Assembly: GCA_021813745.1 (NCBI GenBank)
Contig: JAKAJO010000006.1
Location: forward strand, 43,137-107,136
Length of the DNA stretch: 64,000 nucleotides
Direction of reading: 5' to 3'
Origin: Acidobacteriota bacterium
Lineage (GTDB): Bacteria > Acidobacteriota > Terriglobia > Terriglobales > Acidobacteriaceae
The position numbers and the translations under genes were made by a program. This document shows positions 63,902-64,000 of the stretch, one piece after another. Position 1 is the stretch's first letter; the number at the start of each line of letters is the position of its first letter. Below the pieces are notes generated by a model. It was not told the DNA's origin, did no database searches, and saw only the letters and a list, made by a program, of their open reading frames with translations.

Positions 63902-64000
63902 TCTTTCGGGTTTTTAAGTGAAAAGATTGGTCGTGGTCGTCGTGGCGGTGGAAATGTGAAAATCGGCTTGATCGATTTTCAAGGACTTGTGGGAAGGGCG

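Noticed and set aside
1..64000. CRISPR arrays, tRNA and rRNA genes
   Set aside because: No regularly spaced repeats and no tRNA or rRNA cores were seen in the intergenic regions.

Overview
The window looks like chromosomal DNA of a Gram-negative acidobacterium, most likely a subdivision 1 / Terriglobia (Acidobacteriaceae) relative. This is inferred from the gene content. The supporting genes are LpxD and an LpxL-type acyltransferase (an LPS outer membrane), a bacillithiol-type deacetylase (BshB1), a 1065-residue Oar-like TonB receptor with an N-terminal carboxypeptidase-regulatory domain, a SYLF (Ysc84) protein, and four large VCBS/ASPIC-UnbV (CRTAC1-type) proteins. No rRNA, tRNA or CRISPR array was found.

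Positions 1-22,000 are mostly core genes. They are the end of priA, an HU protein, dcd, a LuxR-type regulator, a SYLF protein, a broken minus-strand gene, the LPS acyltransferase followed by lpxD, a Tat-exported aldo-keto reductase, metF/homocysteine methyltransferase followed by xseB, a lipoprotein with bshB1 and a methyltransferase, aqpZ, phoB-phoR-pstS, two MacB-like permeases, and a LarA-like nickel-pincer enzyme. Positions 22,600-29,250 hold a Cys-rich small protein and a cusCBA-type copper/silver efflux operon. All three CusA metal-relay methionines are present.

Positions 29,690-44,490 are a 15-kb block of 14 genes, all on the minus strand and many overlapping. In transcription order they are an ABC importer of the nitrate/sulfonate type (permease, ATPase, permease, binding protein), a Tat-exported HMA protein, a DUF169 protein, a flavin-halogenase-like oxidoreductase, an alpha/beta hydrolase with an Asp nucleophile, two tandem AhpD-like proteins, a TonB receptor, a third AhpD-like protein, a soluble reductive-dehalogenase (RdhA)-like protein, and an MFS exporter. 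I infer a scavenging and conversion pathway for a small organic, possibly halogenated, compound. The substrate cannot be read from sequence.

Positions 44,900-52,930 (plus strand) are a coupled operon of three ASPIC/UnbV-domain proteins around an UnbU-like (RnfD/NqrB-related) membrane protein. Converging on it, positions 52,906-56,776 (minus) are a coupled trio: an asparagine-synthetase-like protein lacking the usual N-terminal Cys, a radical SAM enzyme, and a second flavin-halogenase-like enzyme. It resembles a small natural-product or peptide-modification locus. Positions 57,099-63,729 hold an AlgE-like outer-membrane protein, another CRTAC1 protein, a pentaheme cytochrome c with TPRs, and a small lipoprotein-like protein. 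The right edge may touch an insertion sequence.

The best candidates for undescribed biology are the RdhA-like/AhpD/TonB block, the UnbV-UnbU operon, and the AsnB-like/radical SAM/halogenase trio.
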